A stretch of DNA of 64,000 nucleotides from positions 1,674,001-1,738,000 of the forward strand of contig NZ_JBBLYU010000001.1 of NCBI RefSeq assembly GCF_037911135.1, given 5' to 3'. Shown here in pieces: positions 25,612-34,581 of the stretch. The notes under the pieces are model-generated. The model made no database searches. It saw nothing but the letters and a program-made list of their open reading frames with translations, and had not been told where the DNA came from. The DNA comes from Phaeobacter sp. A36a-5a. GTDB lineage: Bacteria; Pseudomonadota; Alphaproteobacteria; Rhodobacterales; Rhodobacteraceae. How positions within the stretch are numbered: position 1 is the stretch's first letter; every line of letters starts with the position of its first letter. A program made the position numbers and the translations under genes.

Positions 25612-26255
25612 GCGCCTGCCCCCGGCCCAAAGCTGCGGCCGAACCCGATCCCATGCCCGCCGCCGACGCCCAGGCTCACCCTTAGCGCACGATAGCGTTC
25701 GATCAGGCTGGTGACGCCAAAGGGCATACAGCCGCCCTGCAACCTCGTGTCATCGCGAAACTCATAGTAATGCGCCGCCAGCATCAGCACCGCCTGCGCC
25801 AGATCGCCGGGCAATGCCGACCAGCTGTTGGCCATGCCCGCCCGCATCAGGATCCGCGCCGCACCACCGCTGGCAATTGTGGGCAGCACCCCGCCAACCG
25901 GACGCAGCCGGGGCTGCTGGCTGTCGGGTTCCAGCCGGTAGCGACCGGGTGGCAGCACGGTCTCGACCCCGGCGGCATCGCTCAGCGTGACCGAGTGGAT
26001 CTGCTGCACCGGTGCAAGCGGCAGCGCCTGTAGCTGGGGATCCCGCCAGGCGGCGAGCGTCAGCAGGAAATCCCGCGCCAGAAGCACCCGGCCGGTGCGT
26101 GCCTCGATCGCCGCGATGGCAGCGCGCAGGAAGCTGATCAGCACGGCCTCCTGCACCCCCGCCTCGTCAAAGCCGGTGCCCAGACGCAGATGCGCCTTGA
26201 ACGCCTCTTGCGGCAGAACCGCCTCTGGCACCGGTGTCACTTCATTCAACATCAT
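25608..26255 (-). CDS. GTA g6: head-tail connector (adaptor)
   Basis: 215 residues of the phiE125 gp8 / head-tail connector family: LPQEAFKAHLRLGTGFDEAG, AAIAAIEARTGRVLLARDFL, and a C-terminal VLMLAAHYYEFRDDTRLQGG. It binds below the portal. The start has GGAG-type signals upstream. 181 bp of non-coding DNA separate it from g5. Confidence 0.92.
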   Translation of the reverse strand: MMLNEVTPVPEAVLPQEAFKAHLRLGTGFDEAGVQEAVLISFLRAAIAAIEARTGRVLLARDFLLTLAAWRDPQLQALPLAPVQQIHSVTLSDAAGVETVLPPGRYRLEPDSQQPRLRPVGGVLPTIASGGAARILMRAGMANSWSALPGDLAQAVLMLAAHYYEFRDDTRLQGGCMPFGVTSLIERYRALRVSLGVGGGHGIGFGRSFGPGAGA

Positions 26256-26436
26256 CTCTTCACTCCAACGGGTGTTCGTTCGGGGGCTGCTCGGGCTGGC
26301 TGTTGCCGGATGGGTCGGGGCGGATGCGCGCCGGGCTGCTGCCGCTGGACGGAAGGGGAGCAGCTGGACGACAGCGGCCTGAAGGCACGCATCCGCAGAC
26401 GGAACCGGGCTGCCGGGTCCGCCATCGGTCCAAGCG

Positions 26437-27621
26437 TCAGCTCAGGCCGAATTTCAGCAGTTTGATGGCGGCAAAATCGCTGACATCGCCGCCGACACGT
26501 TTGGTGGCATAGAACAGCACATGCGGCTTGGCGCTGAAGGGATCGCGCAGCACCCGCAGGTCGGGGCGTTCGGCGATCGTGTAGCCGGCCGCGAAATCGC
26601 CAAAGGCCACGGCATAGCCGTTCACACCGGCGTCGGGCATGTCCTCGGCAATGACCACCGGATAGCCCATCAGCCGCGCCGGTTCCGCCGCTGCCAGCCC
26701 GTCGGACCACAGGAAGCGGCCATCGGCATCCTTCAGCTTGCGCAGGAGGCCCGCGGTTTTGGAGTTCATCACAAAGCTGGCGTTGGCCCGGTACTGCGCG
26801 CCAAGCGCATAGACCAGATCAATGATTGCATCGCCATCGCCGATATCGCCCTCCACGCCGGTGGTGACATAGCCAAGGTTGCCCCAGCTCCAGCTGTCAT
26901 TGGCCACCACCGGGTGGTAGAGGATGCCGGTCGGTTTGTCGTTGCCATCGCCATTGATGAAGGAAGCCGCCTCGGCGCGGGAAAACTTGTCGGCGATCCG
27001 TCCAGCCAGCCAGCCCTCGACGTCAAAGGCGCTGTCGTCCAGCAGCCGCTGCGAGGCCTTGGGCAAGGCGCTCAGCTCATGCAGCGGGATGGTGATGCGG
27101 TCGATCACCGGGGTTGCGGTTTCGGTTACCGCCGCCGTCTCATTCGCCCAGCCGTGACCGACATCGCCATGGTCGATCAGCACATCGTAGGAGGTTGCCT
27201 CCACCGTCACCACCGAGGCGACGGCGCGGATCGAGGCGGTGCTGTTCAGCACGGATTTGACCGTATCCGAGGTCTGCGGATCCACCAGGTAGCCGCCATC
27301 GCCATTGACGGTGGTGGCCATCGCCTTGGCATCAAGATCAAGGCCACGCAGCGCGGCGTCATCGCCGGACCGCAGATAGGCATCAAAGGCTTTCTGATGA
27401 GGCGCGCCGCCTGCATCGGCAGCGGCCAGAGGGGGACGATTGGCAAAGTGGGATTTGCGATCCAACATGGTCATACGCTCTTCTGTCTGTTTCAGTTTCA
27501 GGGCAATGTCGTCTTTGAACCCGTTGAAATCATGCACGAAGTCGGCAACGGCCTGTTTGACCTCCTGCGGGGCCGCATGGGAGTGGGCCGTTGGTTCCGG
27601 GTGGGATTGGGGATGGCTCAT
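26437..27621 (-). CDS. GTA g5: HK97-fold major capsid protein
   Basis: 394 residues. The N-terminal delta-domain (about 1-70; NGFKDDIALKLKQTEERMTM) is helical and should be removed by the g4 protease. The HK97 fold follows: LVDPQTSDTVKSVLNSTASI, EASYDVLID-type spine, GDGNDKPTGILYHPVV and RVLRDPFSAKPHVLFYATKR. ATG 27621 is preferred over a longer frame because AAAGGACAG lies upstream and the length then matches RcGTA g5. It lies 72 bp downstream of g4. Confidence 0.95.
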   Translation of the reverse strand: MSHPQSHPEPTAHSHAAPQEVKQAVADFVHDFNGFKDDIALKLKQTEERMTMLDRKSHFANRPPLAAADAGGAPHQKAFDAYLRSGDDAALRGLDLDAKAMATTVNGDGGYLVDPQTSDTVKSVLNSTASIRAVASVVTVEATSYDVLIDHGDVGHGWANETAAVTETATPVIDRITIPLHELSALPKASQRLLDDSAFDVEGWLAGRIADKFSRAEAASFINGDGNDKPTGILYHPVVANDSWSWGNLGYVTTGVEGDIGDGDAIIDLVYALGAQYRANASFVMNSKTAGLLRKLKDADGRFLWSDGLAAAEPARLMGYPVVIAEDMPDAGVNGYAVAFGDFAAGYTIAERPDLRVLRDPFSAKPHVLFYATKRVGGDVSDFAAIKLLKFGLS

Positions 27622-27693
27622 CTGTCTGTCCTTTTGGGTCGATTGAGGAAGGCAAAAGCGGGGCGCGACCGCAGCGGCGGCCGGGGCCTGCAT

Positions 27694-28302
27694 TCAGCCG
27701 AGCGGCGTCAGGCTGGCACCGCTGCGCAGCAGGTCGATCACCTCCCGCCAGATCTGCGGGGTATCGTCCGGGGCGATGGCGCCGTGCTCTGCGGTCTGCG
27801 ATTTGGCGGCGGCCCCGGCTGGGCTGACGCGGGCTGTGGACAACATCGGGAAGGTCACCAGCGAGACCTCCCAGAGGTCCAGCTCACACAGGGAGCGCCC
27901 GCCGCCTTTGCGCGCCACGGCGCGGCGGGTCCGGTAGCCGATCGACAGCCCATCCAATGCGCCGACAGCGATCAGCGCCGCAGCCTCGGCGCCCTTTTGG
28001 GTGCGGGTCAGGATACGGCCCCGGACATGCAGGCCGCGGGCATCCTCGCGGACCTCATCCCAGACTCCGATGGGCTGTGCGGGATCGTGCTGCCACAGCA
28101 TCTTGACCGCGATCCCGGCCTGCGCCAGACGGTCGAGCGACGCCTGATAGGCCCCCGGCTGCACCATGTCACCGCCAGCGTCGACGCAGCCAAACAGGCT
28201 GGCATATCCGCTGATCATGACCATATCGTCGGCCTCGTCGCCAATGGTCAGATCCTCGCCGAAGCGCGCGAACTTATGCTCCAGATGCGCATGAGATGGC
28301 AT
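27694..28302 (-). CDS. GTA g4: prohead protease (HK97 family, U35)
   Basis: 202 residues with the HK97 prohead protease core: MISGYASLFGCVDAGGDMVQ (about 29-48), catalytic His H72 in MLWQHDPAQPIG and catalytic Ser S120 in GALDGLSIGYRTR. It processes the capsid protein during head maturation. AAGGAG precedes the ATG. All key residues present. Confidence 0.93.
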   Translation of the reverse strand: MPSHAHLEHKFARFGEDLTIGDEADDMVMISGYASLFGCVDAGGDMVQPGAYQASLDRLAQAGIAVKMLWQHDPAQPIGVWDEVREDARGLHVRGRILTRTQKGAEAAALIAVGALDGLSIGYRTRRAVARKGGGRSLCELDLWEVSLVTFPMLSTARVSPAGAAAKSQTAEHGAIAPDDTPQIWREVIDLLRSGASLTPLG

Positions 28303-28337
28303 CAGCTTCTCCTTTTATCTCTTTGAATTTCTGGCAA

Positions 28338-28556
28338 TTACTGAACCACAAGAAAGGACTGGAAAGCCTGCGCCAGGATCACGGCGGCAACGCCGTAAAC
28401 GGTGAGCCAGAGGCGTTTTTCCATCCGCTCCATCATCATCTCCAGCCGGTCGAGACGCCGGTTCATCGCCTCCTGCTGGATCTCGGCGATGCGCTCATGG
28501 GCGGTGAGCCGCAGACCCGGTGAGCATTCAAACGGCGGGATCGGGATCTCAGTCAT
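28338..28556 (-). CDS. GTA g3.5: small membrane-anchored GTA protein
   Basis: 72 residues: the N-terminal MTEIPIPPFECSPGLRLTAH, a helical section (EIQQEAMNRRLDRLEMMMER) and a C-terminal hydrophobic helix (LTVYGVAAVILAQAFQSFLV). Small genes of this kind lie between g3 and g4 in RcGTA-type clusters (orfg3.5). The start overlaps the g3 stop by 8 bp (ATGACTGA). Function unresolved. Confidence 0.75.
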   Translation of the reverse strand: MTEIPIPPFECSPGLRLTAHERIAEIQQEAMNRRLDRLEMMMERMEKRLWLTVYGVAAVILAQAFQSFLVVQ

Positions 28557-29742
28557 CCGCCATCGCCTCCTCTTGCGGCGGCAGGCCCAGAAGGCTGCGT
28601 TTTTCGGCCACGCTGAGGAACTCCGCGGCGGCCACGCGGCGCCACTGCGCCTCGCGTTCGGAGGCCAGCGCAGGCACCTGATCAAGGTCCGGTTTCAGGG
28701 TGACCGCAGCCCCCTGATAGCGCGCCAGCCAGTCCGACAGCGTCGCGGTGACACGGGTCACAAGCGGCAGCACGGTGAGCCGGTAAAAGGCGCGGTTGGC
28801 CTCCTGATAATTGGCATATGTGGCATCGCCCGGCAGGCCCAGCAGCATTGGCGGCACCCCAAGCGCGAGAGCAATTTCGCGCGCGGCGGCGTCCTTGGTC
28901 TGGTGAAATTCCATATCCGATGGCGAGAACCCCATTGGTTTCCAATCCAACCCGCCTTCCAGCACCATTGGACGGCCGGCATTGCGCGCGCCCTGAAAAT
29001 TCATTTCGATTTCCTCACTTAGACGGCGAAACTGATCCTCAGCCATCAGCCCCTGACCATCGCTTCCGGTCCAGACCAGAGCGCCGGAGGGGCGGGCTGC
29101 ATTGTCCAGAAGCGCCTTGGACCAGCGCGAGGCCGAGGTATGCACATCCACCGCCATGGCTGCGGCCTGCATCGGCGACAAACCGTAGTGATCGTCCTGC
29201 GGATGAAAGCTGCGCAGATGGCAGATCGGGGCGCAGGGCATGGTCACATCAAAGCGGTGTTTGCGACCCGACACGCTGTAGTCATAGGCCACTGGCCAGC
29301 CATCGCTGCCGGGCACCACGGTCATGCGGTCAGGGCGCAGCACATGCAGCTCGACCGGCAATACGTCGCGACCGTCGGGATCGCAGACCGCCTCAATATA
29401 AGCGTTGCCGGACAGCAGCAGGTGGCCAAACAGCGCTTCCAGCAGCTCGGCGCGGCCCTGCGCGGCATTGGGCCGGGCCAGCAGCGTCAGCAGCGGGTGG
29501 CTGTCGTAGCGCTGTGCGCCGTCCTGCAACACCAGCGGCAGCGCGGCGGCGGCCTCGGTGATCATCTTGACGGCACGGTAGCCCACGGGATTGCCGACAA
29601 AGCCGCTGCGGGTCAGCGAACTGCTGTCGCGCGGGCTCCAGCCGGTGCTGCCAGTGCCACCGTGCCAGGCCACCACACGGGCGGCGGCGCTTGCCTTGGT
29701 TTCGACGGGCTGTTGCTTGCGCCGCAGAAGGTCAAAGACCAT
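28549..29742 (-). CDS. GTA g3: portal protein
   Basis: 397 residues of the HK97 portal family: NPVGYRAVKMITEAAAALPL, LEALFGHLLLSGNAYIEAVC, GLSPMQAAAMAVDVHTSASR and LGVPPMLLGLPGDATYANYQ, all family signatures. It forms the dodecameric DNA entry/exit ring. ATG 29742 with AAAGGAG 8 nt upstream is preferred to a 35-codon longer frame, and the length then equals RcGTA g3 closely. A strong intrinsic terminator lies 140 bp upstream, between it and g2. Confidence 0.94.
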   Translation of the reverse strand: MVFDLLRRKQQPVETKASAAARVVAWHGGTGSTGWSPRDSSSLTRSGFVGNPVGYRAVKMITEAAAALPLVLQDGAQRYDSHPLLTLLARPNAAQGRAELLEALFGHLLLSGNAYIEAVCDPDGRDVLPVELHVLRPDRMTVVPGSDGWPVAYDYSVSGRKHRFDVTMPCAPICHLRSFHPQDDHYGLSPMQAAAMAVDVHTSASRWSKALLDNAARPSGALVWTGSDGQGLMAEDQFRRLSEEIEMNFQGARNAGRPMVLEGGLDWKPMGFSPSDMEFHQTKDAAAREIALALGVPPMLLGLPGDATYANYQEANRAFYRLTVLPLVTRVTATLSDWLARYQGAAVTLKPDLDQVPALASEREAQWRRVAAAEFLSVAEKRSLLGLPPQEEAMADD

Positions 29743-29878
29743 GGGGCCACTCCTTTGCTTGAAGGGGGCGAACCATGCCCCTGTTTGCTGCGATCCTTTA
29801 TGACGGCGGGGGTTGAAGAAGATTTGAGCAAGGCGCGCGCAGGGCACGCAACACCTGCGCTAAACCTTTGATTCAAAT

Positions 29879-29908
29879 AAAAAACGCCCGCAGGACTGCG
29901 GGCGTTTT
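29879..29908. terminator. Bidirectional intrinsic terminator inside the GTA cluster, between g2 and g3
   Basis: CGCCCGCAG (29885-29893) and CTGCGGGCG (29896-29904) form a 9-bp GC stem extended by A/T pairs. It is flanked by AAAAAA on the left and TTTT on the right, so on the minus (GTA) strand the hairpin is followed by TTTTTT. It sits 29 bp after the g2 stop and 137 bp before the g3 start. Confidence 0.85.
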
Positions 29909-29936
29909 GCGTCTGATTTGATGGCCGGTGGCCCGC

Positions 29937-31229
29937 CTATAACATGCGCGCGCGGGGCAGCCTGTGGCGGGTCGCCGGGGTCAGGATCAGCTCCTGCACC
30001 GCCCAGACCAGGGCATCCAGCCGGTCCGGTGAGCCCTGCCCCAGATAGCCACGCGGGGTCATCTGGCAGAGCTGATCCTCCAGCGCGCCAAGCCCCGGCA
30101 GGTGGCGCACCCGGCCCTGTTCGTAAAGGGCGGCGACCGGTTCGGCCCGTGCCCCCTTGCCCCGGCTGGCGTGCAGCGCGGTAAAGGGCACCAGCGGATC
30201 AATCTGGCGCAGCAGGCTTTCGACCAGGGCACCGCCCTGATTGACCTCCGCCACCACCCGGTCGGCGCTGTAGCGGTCGCGCGCATCAATGGCGGCCTGC
30301 GCCCAGGTCAGCGGTCCGACGCCCTGCACCGTGCAATCCGCGAGCACATAGGCGCACCAGTCCTGCGGCGGGCCTGTGAGCGTGGCACCCACCACGAGGA
30401 TGCCGCAGGCGTCGGAGTGTTTGCCGGCGCTCACCGCCGGGTCCACCGCCACCACCACCCGGTCCAGTGCCGGGGCCTTTGCGATCTGCGCCGCAACCAG
30501 CCCGGCATTGGTCCAGAGCGCGCCATCGACATCCTGCAACAGGATGCCGTCCAGCTCTTGTCGGCCTAGCCGTGACCCGGCATAGCGGCTGCGCACCTCC
30601 GCGATGAAGGAGGCGGCGAGATTGGCACGGTTGGCCTCGGTCGCGGCATGGGTCTGCACGGTGGAGGGGCTGGCCAGAAGGTCTCGCAGCACGCCGGTAT
30701 TGCGCGGTGTGGTGGTGACGCAGACGCGCGGCTCCTGCCCCAGCCGGAGCGCAAATTGCAGCATGTCCCAGCTGTCCTGCCCGCGTTTCCATTTGGCCAG
30801 CTCATCAGCCCAGGCGGCATCGAACTGCGGGCCACGCAGCGCCTCAGGGTCATGGGCCGAAAACGCCTGGGCGGTGGCGCCATTGGGCCAGATCAGCCGC
30901 CGTTCGGTGGCTTTCCACGTCGGGCGGCGGTCGCGGGGTGTGCAGGCGAGGATGCCGCTGTCGCCCTGGACCATGACGTCGCGCACCTGATCGTAGGTTT
31001 CCCCGAGGAGGGCGATGCGGCGGGCGCGACCAGCGGACAGCGGTGTTGCCCCTTCGGCCAGCGTACGCACCCATTCGGCGCCGGCGCGGGTCTTACCTGC
31101 CCCGCGTCCGCCGAGGATGACCCAGCTGCGCCAGTCCCCCGCCGGCGGCAGCTGGTGCGGCAGCGCCCAGAGATCAAAGACATAGGGCATCGCACAGAGG
31201 TCATGGTCGCTGAGCCGGTCCAGAAACAT
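29937..31229 (-). CDS. GTA g2: terminase large subunit
   Basis: 430 residues from ATG 31229. The ATPase domain has Walker A GGRGAGKT at about 40-47 and an acidic Walker B-like WADELAKW; the C-terminal nuclease domain contains VVVAVDPAVSAGKHSDACGI and VVAEVNQGGALVESLL. It pumps about 4 kb of host DNA into the head. The start lies within the end of g1 (29-bp overlap in another frame), so it is probably coupled; upstream in-frame ATGs would overlap g1 more. All motor motifs present. Confidence 0.93.
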   Translation of the reverse strand: MFLDRLSDHDLCAMPYVFDLWALPHQLPPAGDWRSWVILGGRGAGKTRAGAEWVRTLAEGATPLSAGRARRIALLGETYDQVRDVMVQGDSGILACTPRDRRPTWKATERRLIWPNGATAQAFSAHDPEALRGPQFDAAWADELAKWKRGQDSWDMLQFALRLGQEPRVCVTTTPRNTGVLRDLLASPSTVQTHAATEANRANLAASFIAEVRSRYAGSRLGRQELDGILLQDVDGALWTNAGLVAAQIAKAPALDRVVVAVDPAVSAGKHSDACGILVVGATLTGPPQDWCAYVLADCTVQGVGPLTWAQAAIDARDRYSADRVVAEVNQGGALVESLLRQIDPLVPFTALHASRGKGARAEPVAALYEQGRVRHLPGLGALEDQLCQMTPRGYLGQGSPDRLDALVWAVQELILTPATRHRLPRARML

Positions 31230-31542
31230 CTTCTGCGTCGAAACTGGCGCGCAGGCGAGCCAGCCGCTCTTCGATTTCACTGCGGGCGGCGTCGATGTCG
31301 AGCCCGGCTGCGGCCTGATGCTGTTCACTTTGTTCGACAAGGGTTTTCTCCACTTTCTGGCTGTCACGGATCAGGCTTTCCAATTTGGCGATACGCGGCG
31401 CGCTGCCGGCGTCGTCTGCATCGCAGGCAAGCCGTTCGAGCATCTGCTCGGCCTCCTGCCGGAGCCGTTCGATGGAATTATGGAGGGAGAAAAGAAGATC
31501 GGCGGTCTTTGCCAGCCGATTTTCCGGGGTATAGGTGCTCAT
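31201..31542 (-). CDS. GTA g1: terminase small subunit
   Basis: 113 residues beginning MSTYTPENRLAKTADLLFSL, almost entirely helical (SIERLRQEAEQMLERLACDA; LDIDAARSEIEERLARLRAS), matching the short GTA-gp1 family, which acts as small terminase. ATG 31542 with GAGG about 9 nt upstream is preferred to a longer frame. It is the first structural gene, so the GTA promoter should lie upstream (31543-31776). Confidence 0.82.
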   Translation of the reverse strand: MSTYTPENRLAKTADLLFSLHNSIERLRQEAEQMLERLACDADDAGSAPRIAKLESLIRDSQKVEKTLVEQSEQHQAAAGLDIDAARSEIEERLARLRASFDAEDVSGPAQRP

Positions 31543-31745
31543 GGTTGGGGCCTCATAGTCATGGGACCTCCGTTCGGAAAATCGCAAGGCCGCCCCACAA
31601 GCGCGATCCATGATCGGGCGTCCTGCGGGCGGATCTGCCAATTTCCCAGCTGCCTGTGAACCCTGCCACAAACCAGCGCAAAAGTCAAAGTTGGCAACCT
31701 GAAGTATCGGACGCAAGCTGCCGGATTTGTTAAGTAAATTTCAGA

Positions 31746-31765
31746 TTAACCTACCATAAGGTTAA
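31746..31765. promoter_or_regulatory. Palindrome upstream of the GTA operon
   Basis: TTAACCT-ACCATA-AGGTTAA is a perfect inverted repeat with 7-bp arms in an A/T-rich stretch about 205 bp upstream of g1 and just beyond the mltG terminator. Another TTAA lies 12 bp to its left. The TTAAC half-sites resemble CtrA half-sites, but the spacing is not the N7 of a full CtrA box. Candidate operator for the GTA activator. Confidence 0.5.
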
Positions 31766-31775
31766 CGGCGCCGCA

Positions 31776-31803
31776 CAAAAAAGAGGACGCCGAAGCGTCC
31801 CCT
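31776..31803 (-). terminator. Intrinsic terminator downstream of mltG
   Basis: On the minus strand GGACGC-TTCG-GCGTCC forms a UUCG tetraloop hairpin followed by TCTTTTTT. It separates the fabF-mltG transcript from the GTA operon on the same strand. Confidence 0.9.
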
Positions 31804-31832
31804 TTCAGATCTGATCCATGATTGGATTGCGC

Positions 31833-32987
31833 CTAGTTGCTGTTGCCCTGCGCTTCAATCTCGCGCCATTTGGCGACATTGCGATTGTGCTCCTCAAGCG
31901 TGACGGCAAAGGCGTGGCCACCGGTGCCATCAGCGACGAAGAACAGGTAGTCGCCCTGATCCGGGTTCACCGCCGCCTCAAGGCTGGCCATGCCGGGGTT
32001 GGCGATTGGCGTCGGCGGCAGCCCTTCGATCACATAGGTGTTCCACGGGGTTGCCCGGCGCAGCTCGCTCTGGCGCAGGCCACGACCGAGGACACCCTCG
32101 CCCCGAGTAACACCATAGATCACCGTCGGGTCCGTTTGCAGCCGCATCCCGCGGTTCAGCCGGTTGGTGAAGACCGAGGCGACCTGACCACGCTCCTCTG
32201 CCACGCCGGTCTCTTTTTCGATGATCGACGCGAGGATCAGCATCTCTTCGGGGCTGGTAACCGCTGCGCGGTCCGAGCGGCCCTCCCAGGCGGCGTTGAT
32301 GCGCAGCTCCTGGCGCTCCTGCATCTCGGCCAGGATCTCGGCGCGGTCATCACCGGGGGAGACCTCATAGCTGTCGGGTGCCAGCATCCCCTCCGCCGGG
32401 CGCGTGCCCGGATCGCCGTCGAGGATATCCATGGCTTTCAGCGATTCGACCACCTGCCAGCTGGTCACGCCTTCGGCCAGCGCGATGCGGTAACGGGTGT
32501 CGGCATCGGCTTTCTTCTCTTCGTAGACAGCGGGCACCTCATCGACGCCGGGCACAAATTCCGCACGCTCGACAAAGCGGTTGGTGGCCGGGTCCAGCTC
32601 GCGCACCTCGGCCAGCACGCGGGTCACGCCCACGCGGTAGACGATTTCGGTGCCACAGCTGCTGGCGCCGCCGCGGGTGATCTGATCGACGATCTCGGCC
32701 ATCGAGGCCCCTGCGGGCACCAGATAGCTGCCGGCCTTCAGCGCATCGGTTTTCTCGGCGTAGCGCACACCAACCCGGAACAGCGGGCCGGAGTTGATCG
32801 CGCCCTGGCTCTCCAGATCACGGCTGACCCGAGACATCGTGCTGCCGGACGGCACCCGCAGGCAGATCGCGCTGTCCAGCGGACCTTCGGAGGTATATTG
32901 CGACTGCCCCCAGAGGATGACGCCGCCCAGAAGGAACAGCATCACCACCAGGACCGTCAGCATGTTTGAGGCGAGGTTGCGCCACAT
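31833..32987 (-). CDS. mltG: Endolytic murein transglycosylase MltG
   Basis: 384 residues: a membrane helix at about 9-27, a LysM-like region, and the YceG/MltG domain with catalytic Glu E257 in ILASIIEKETG, followed by RLNRGMRLQTDPTVIYGVTR and TPIANPGMASLEAAVNPD. It cleaves nascent glycan strands and sets their length. ATG 32987 shares a base with the fabF stop (TGATG); a GTG one codon upstream is also possible. The fabF-mltG pairing is common in alphaproteobacteria. Confidence 0.94.
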   Translation of the reverse strand: MWRNLASNMLTVLVVMLFLLGGVILWGQSQYTSEGPLDSAICLRVPSGSTMSRVSRDLESQGAINSGPLFRVGVRYAEKTDALKAGSYLVPAGASMAEIVDQITRGGASSCGTEIVYRVGVTRVLAEVRELDPATNRFVERAEFVPGVDEVPAVYEEKKADADTRYRIALAEGVTSWQVVESLKAMDILDGDPGTRPAEGMLAPDSYEVSPGDDRAEILAEMQERQELRINAAWEGRSDRAAVTSPEEMLILASIIEKETGVAEERGQVASVFTNRLNRGMRLQTDPTVIYGVTRGEGVLGRGLRQSELRRATPWNTYVIEGLPPTPIANPGMASLEAAVNPDQGDYLFFVADGTGGHAFAVTLEEHNRNVAKWREIEAQGNSN

Positions 32988-34252
32988 CACTCAGGCTTTC
33001 CGAACAGGACCGACGCATTGGTGCCGCCAAAGCCAAAGGAATTGGACAGCGCCACCTTGATCTCGCGCTCGCGTTTCTGGTTCGGGGCCAGATCGACAGC
33101 GGTTTCAACGGCCGGGTTGTCCAGGTTGATGGTGGGCGGTGCCACCTGATCGCGGATCGCCAGGATCGAGAAGATCGCCTCAATCGCGCCAGCCGCACCC
33201 AGGAGGTGGCCGGTGGCGGATTTGGTCGAGGACATGGTGACCTTGCCCGCCGCATCCCCCATCATCCGCTCAACCGCGCCCAGTTCGATGGTATCGGCCA
33301 TGGTCGAGGTGCCATGGGCGTTGATATAGTCGATGTCCTTCGGCTCAAGCCCCGCATTGGCCAGCGCCGCGCGCATCGAGCGTTCGCCGCCTTCGCCGTC
33401 CTCGGAGGGAGCGGTGATGTGGTAGGCATCGCCGGAGAGACCATACCCCAGCACCTCGGCATAGATCTTGGCGCCACGGGCCTTGGCGTGGTCGTAATCT
33501 TCCAGCACCACGATGCCGGCGCCCTCACCCATCACGAAACCGTCGCGGTCGGCGTCATAGGGGCGCGAGGCGGCCTTTGGGTCATCGGCGCGTTTGGTGG
33601 ACAGCGCCTTGCAGGCGTTGAAGCCAGCAATGCCGATTTCGCAGATCGCCGCCTCGGCGCCGCCTGCGATCATCACGTCGGCGTCGCCGGATTTGATCAG
33701 ACGGGCCGCATCGCCGATGGCATGGGCACCGGTCGAACAGGCGGTCACAACAGAGTGGTTCGGCCCCTTGAAGCCAAAACGGATCGAGACCTGACCGGAG
33801 ATCAGGTTGATCAGCGCGCCGGGGATAAAGAAGGGCGACACCCGGCGGGGGCCTTTTTCCTTGATCATCACGGCGGTGTCGGCGATCGAGCTGAGGCCAC
33901 CGATGCCGGAGCCGATCATCACGCCGGTGCGCAGGCGGCTCTGCTCGTCCTCGGGTGTCCAGCCGGCGTCACGCACGGCCATATCAGCCGCGGCAATGCC
34001 ATAGAGGATGAAATCATCAATCTTCTTCTGGTCTTTTTTGACAACCCAATCATCGGGGTTGAAGGTCCCATCGCTGCCGTCGCCACGCGGAACTTCGCAG
34101 GCGTAGGTGGTGGCGACGCCGCTTTCTACCGCATCAAAATGCGTGATCGGACCCGCCCCGGACTGACCGTCCAGCAACCGCGACCAGGTCTCTTCGACGC
34201 CGCTTGCCAGCGGTGTGACCAGGCCCAGTCCGGTAACTACTACTCGACGCAT
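32987..34252 (-). CDS. fabF: 3-oxoacyl-ACP synthase II
   Basis: 421 residues of thiolase fold with nucleophile C172 in VVTACSTGAHAIG and the two catalytic His in INAHGTSTMADT and SATGHLLGAAG. It elongates acyl-ACP with malonyl-ACP in type II fatty-acid synthesis. The start at 34252 has AGAGGAG 9 nt upstream; the longer frame to 34588 has no support. Coupled to mltG downstream. acpP, fabG and fabD lie 3-6 kb away on the same strand. Confidence 0.95.
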   Translation of the reverse strand: MRRVVVTGLGLVTPLASGVEETWSRLLDGQSGAGPITHFDAVESGVATTYACEVPRGDGSDGTFNPDDWVVKKDQKKIDDFILYGIAAADMAVRDAGWTPEDEQSRLRTGVMIGSGIGGLSSIADTAVMIKEKGPRRVSPFFIPGALINLISGQVSIRFGFKGPNHSVVTACSTGAHAIGDAARLIKSGDADVMIAGGAEAAICEIGIAGFNACKALSTKRADDPKAASRPYDADRDGFVMGEGAGIVVLEDYDHAKARGAKIYAEVLGYGLSGDAYHITAPSEDGEGGERSMRAALANAGLEPKDIDYINAHGTSTMADTIELGAVERMMGDAAGKVTMSSTKSATGHLLGAAGAIEAIFSILAIRDQVAPPTINLDNPAVETAVDLAPNQKREREIKVALSNSFGFGGTNASVLFGKPE

Positions 34253-34581
34253 TTCTTGCACTCCTCTGCCTCGGCAATTTGACTCCAAATAGCTTGGATT
34301 GGCGCAGAGGTGCAAGAGCCGGTGGTCTCCGGTTGTTTTGCGATAATTTAATGACAGCCTTAGATTGCGGTTAACTTGGATAATGTACCTTTTGGTTGTT
34401 CTTTGGTTTCGTAGTCGCGACAGTACCGATATGGCGCGCCTGCGAACCACTATGCGGCGCCCAACAGACGGGGCGCAGGATCCAAGGTCAGCGGCTGTGG
34501 GGCAAGATGTGAATGGTGCACATAGAGTTCTTGTTTGGACGCCCTGCGTCACCTGATCCTGATCTACGAAGGGTTCGGCGG

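Noticed and set aside
31729-31766. Full CtrA box upstream of GTA g1
   Set aside because: TTAA half-sites are present, but the spacing is 12 bp, not the 7 bp of a CtrA box.
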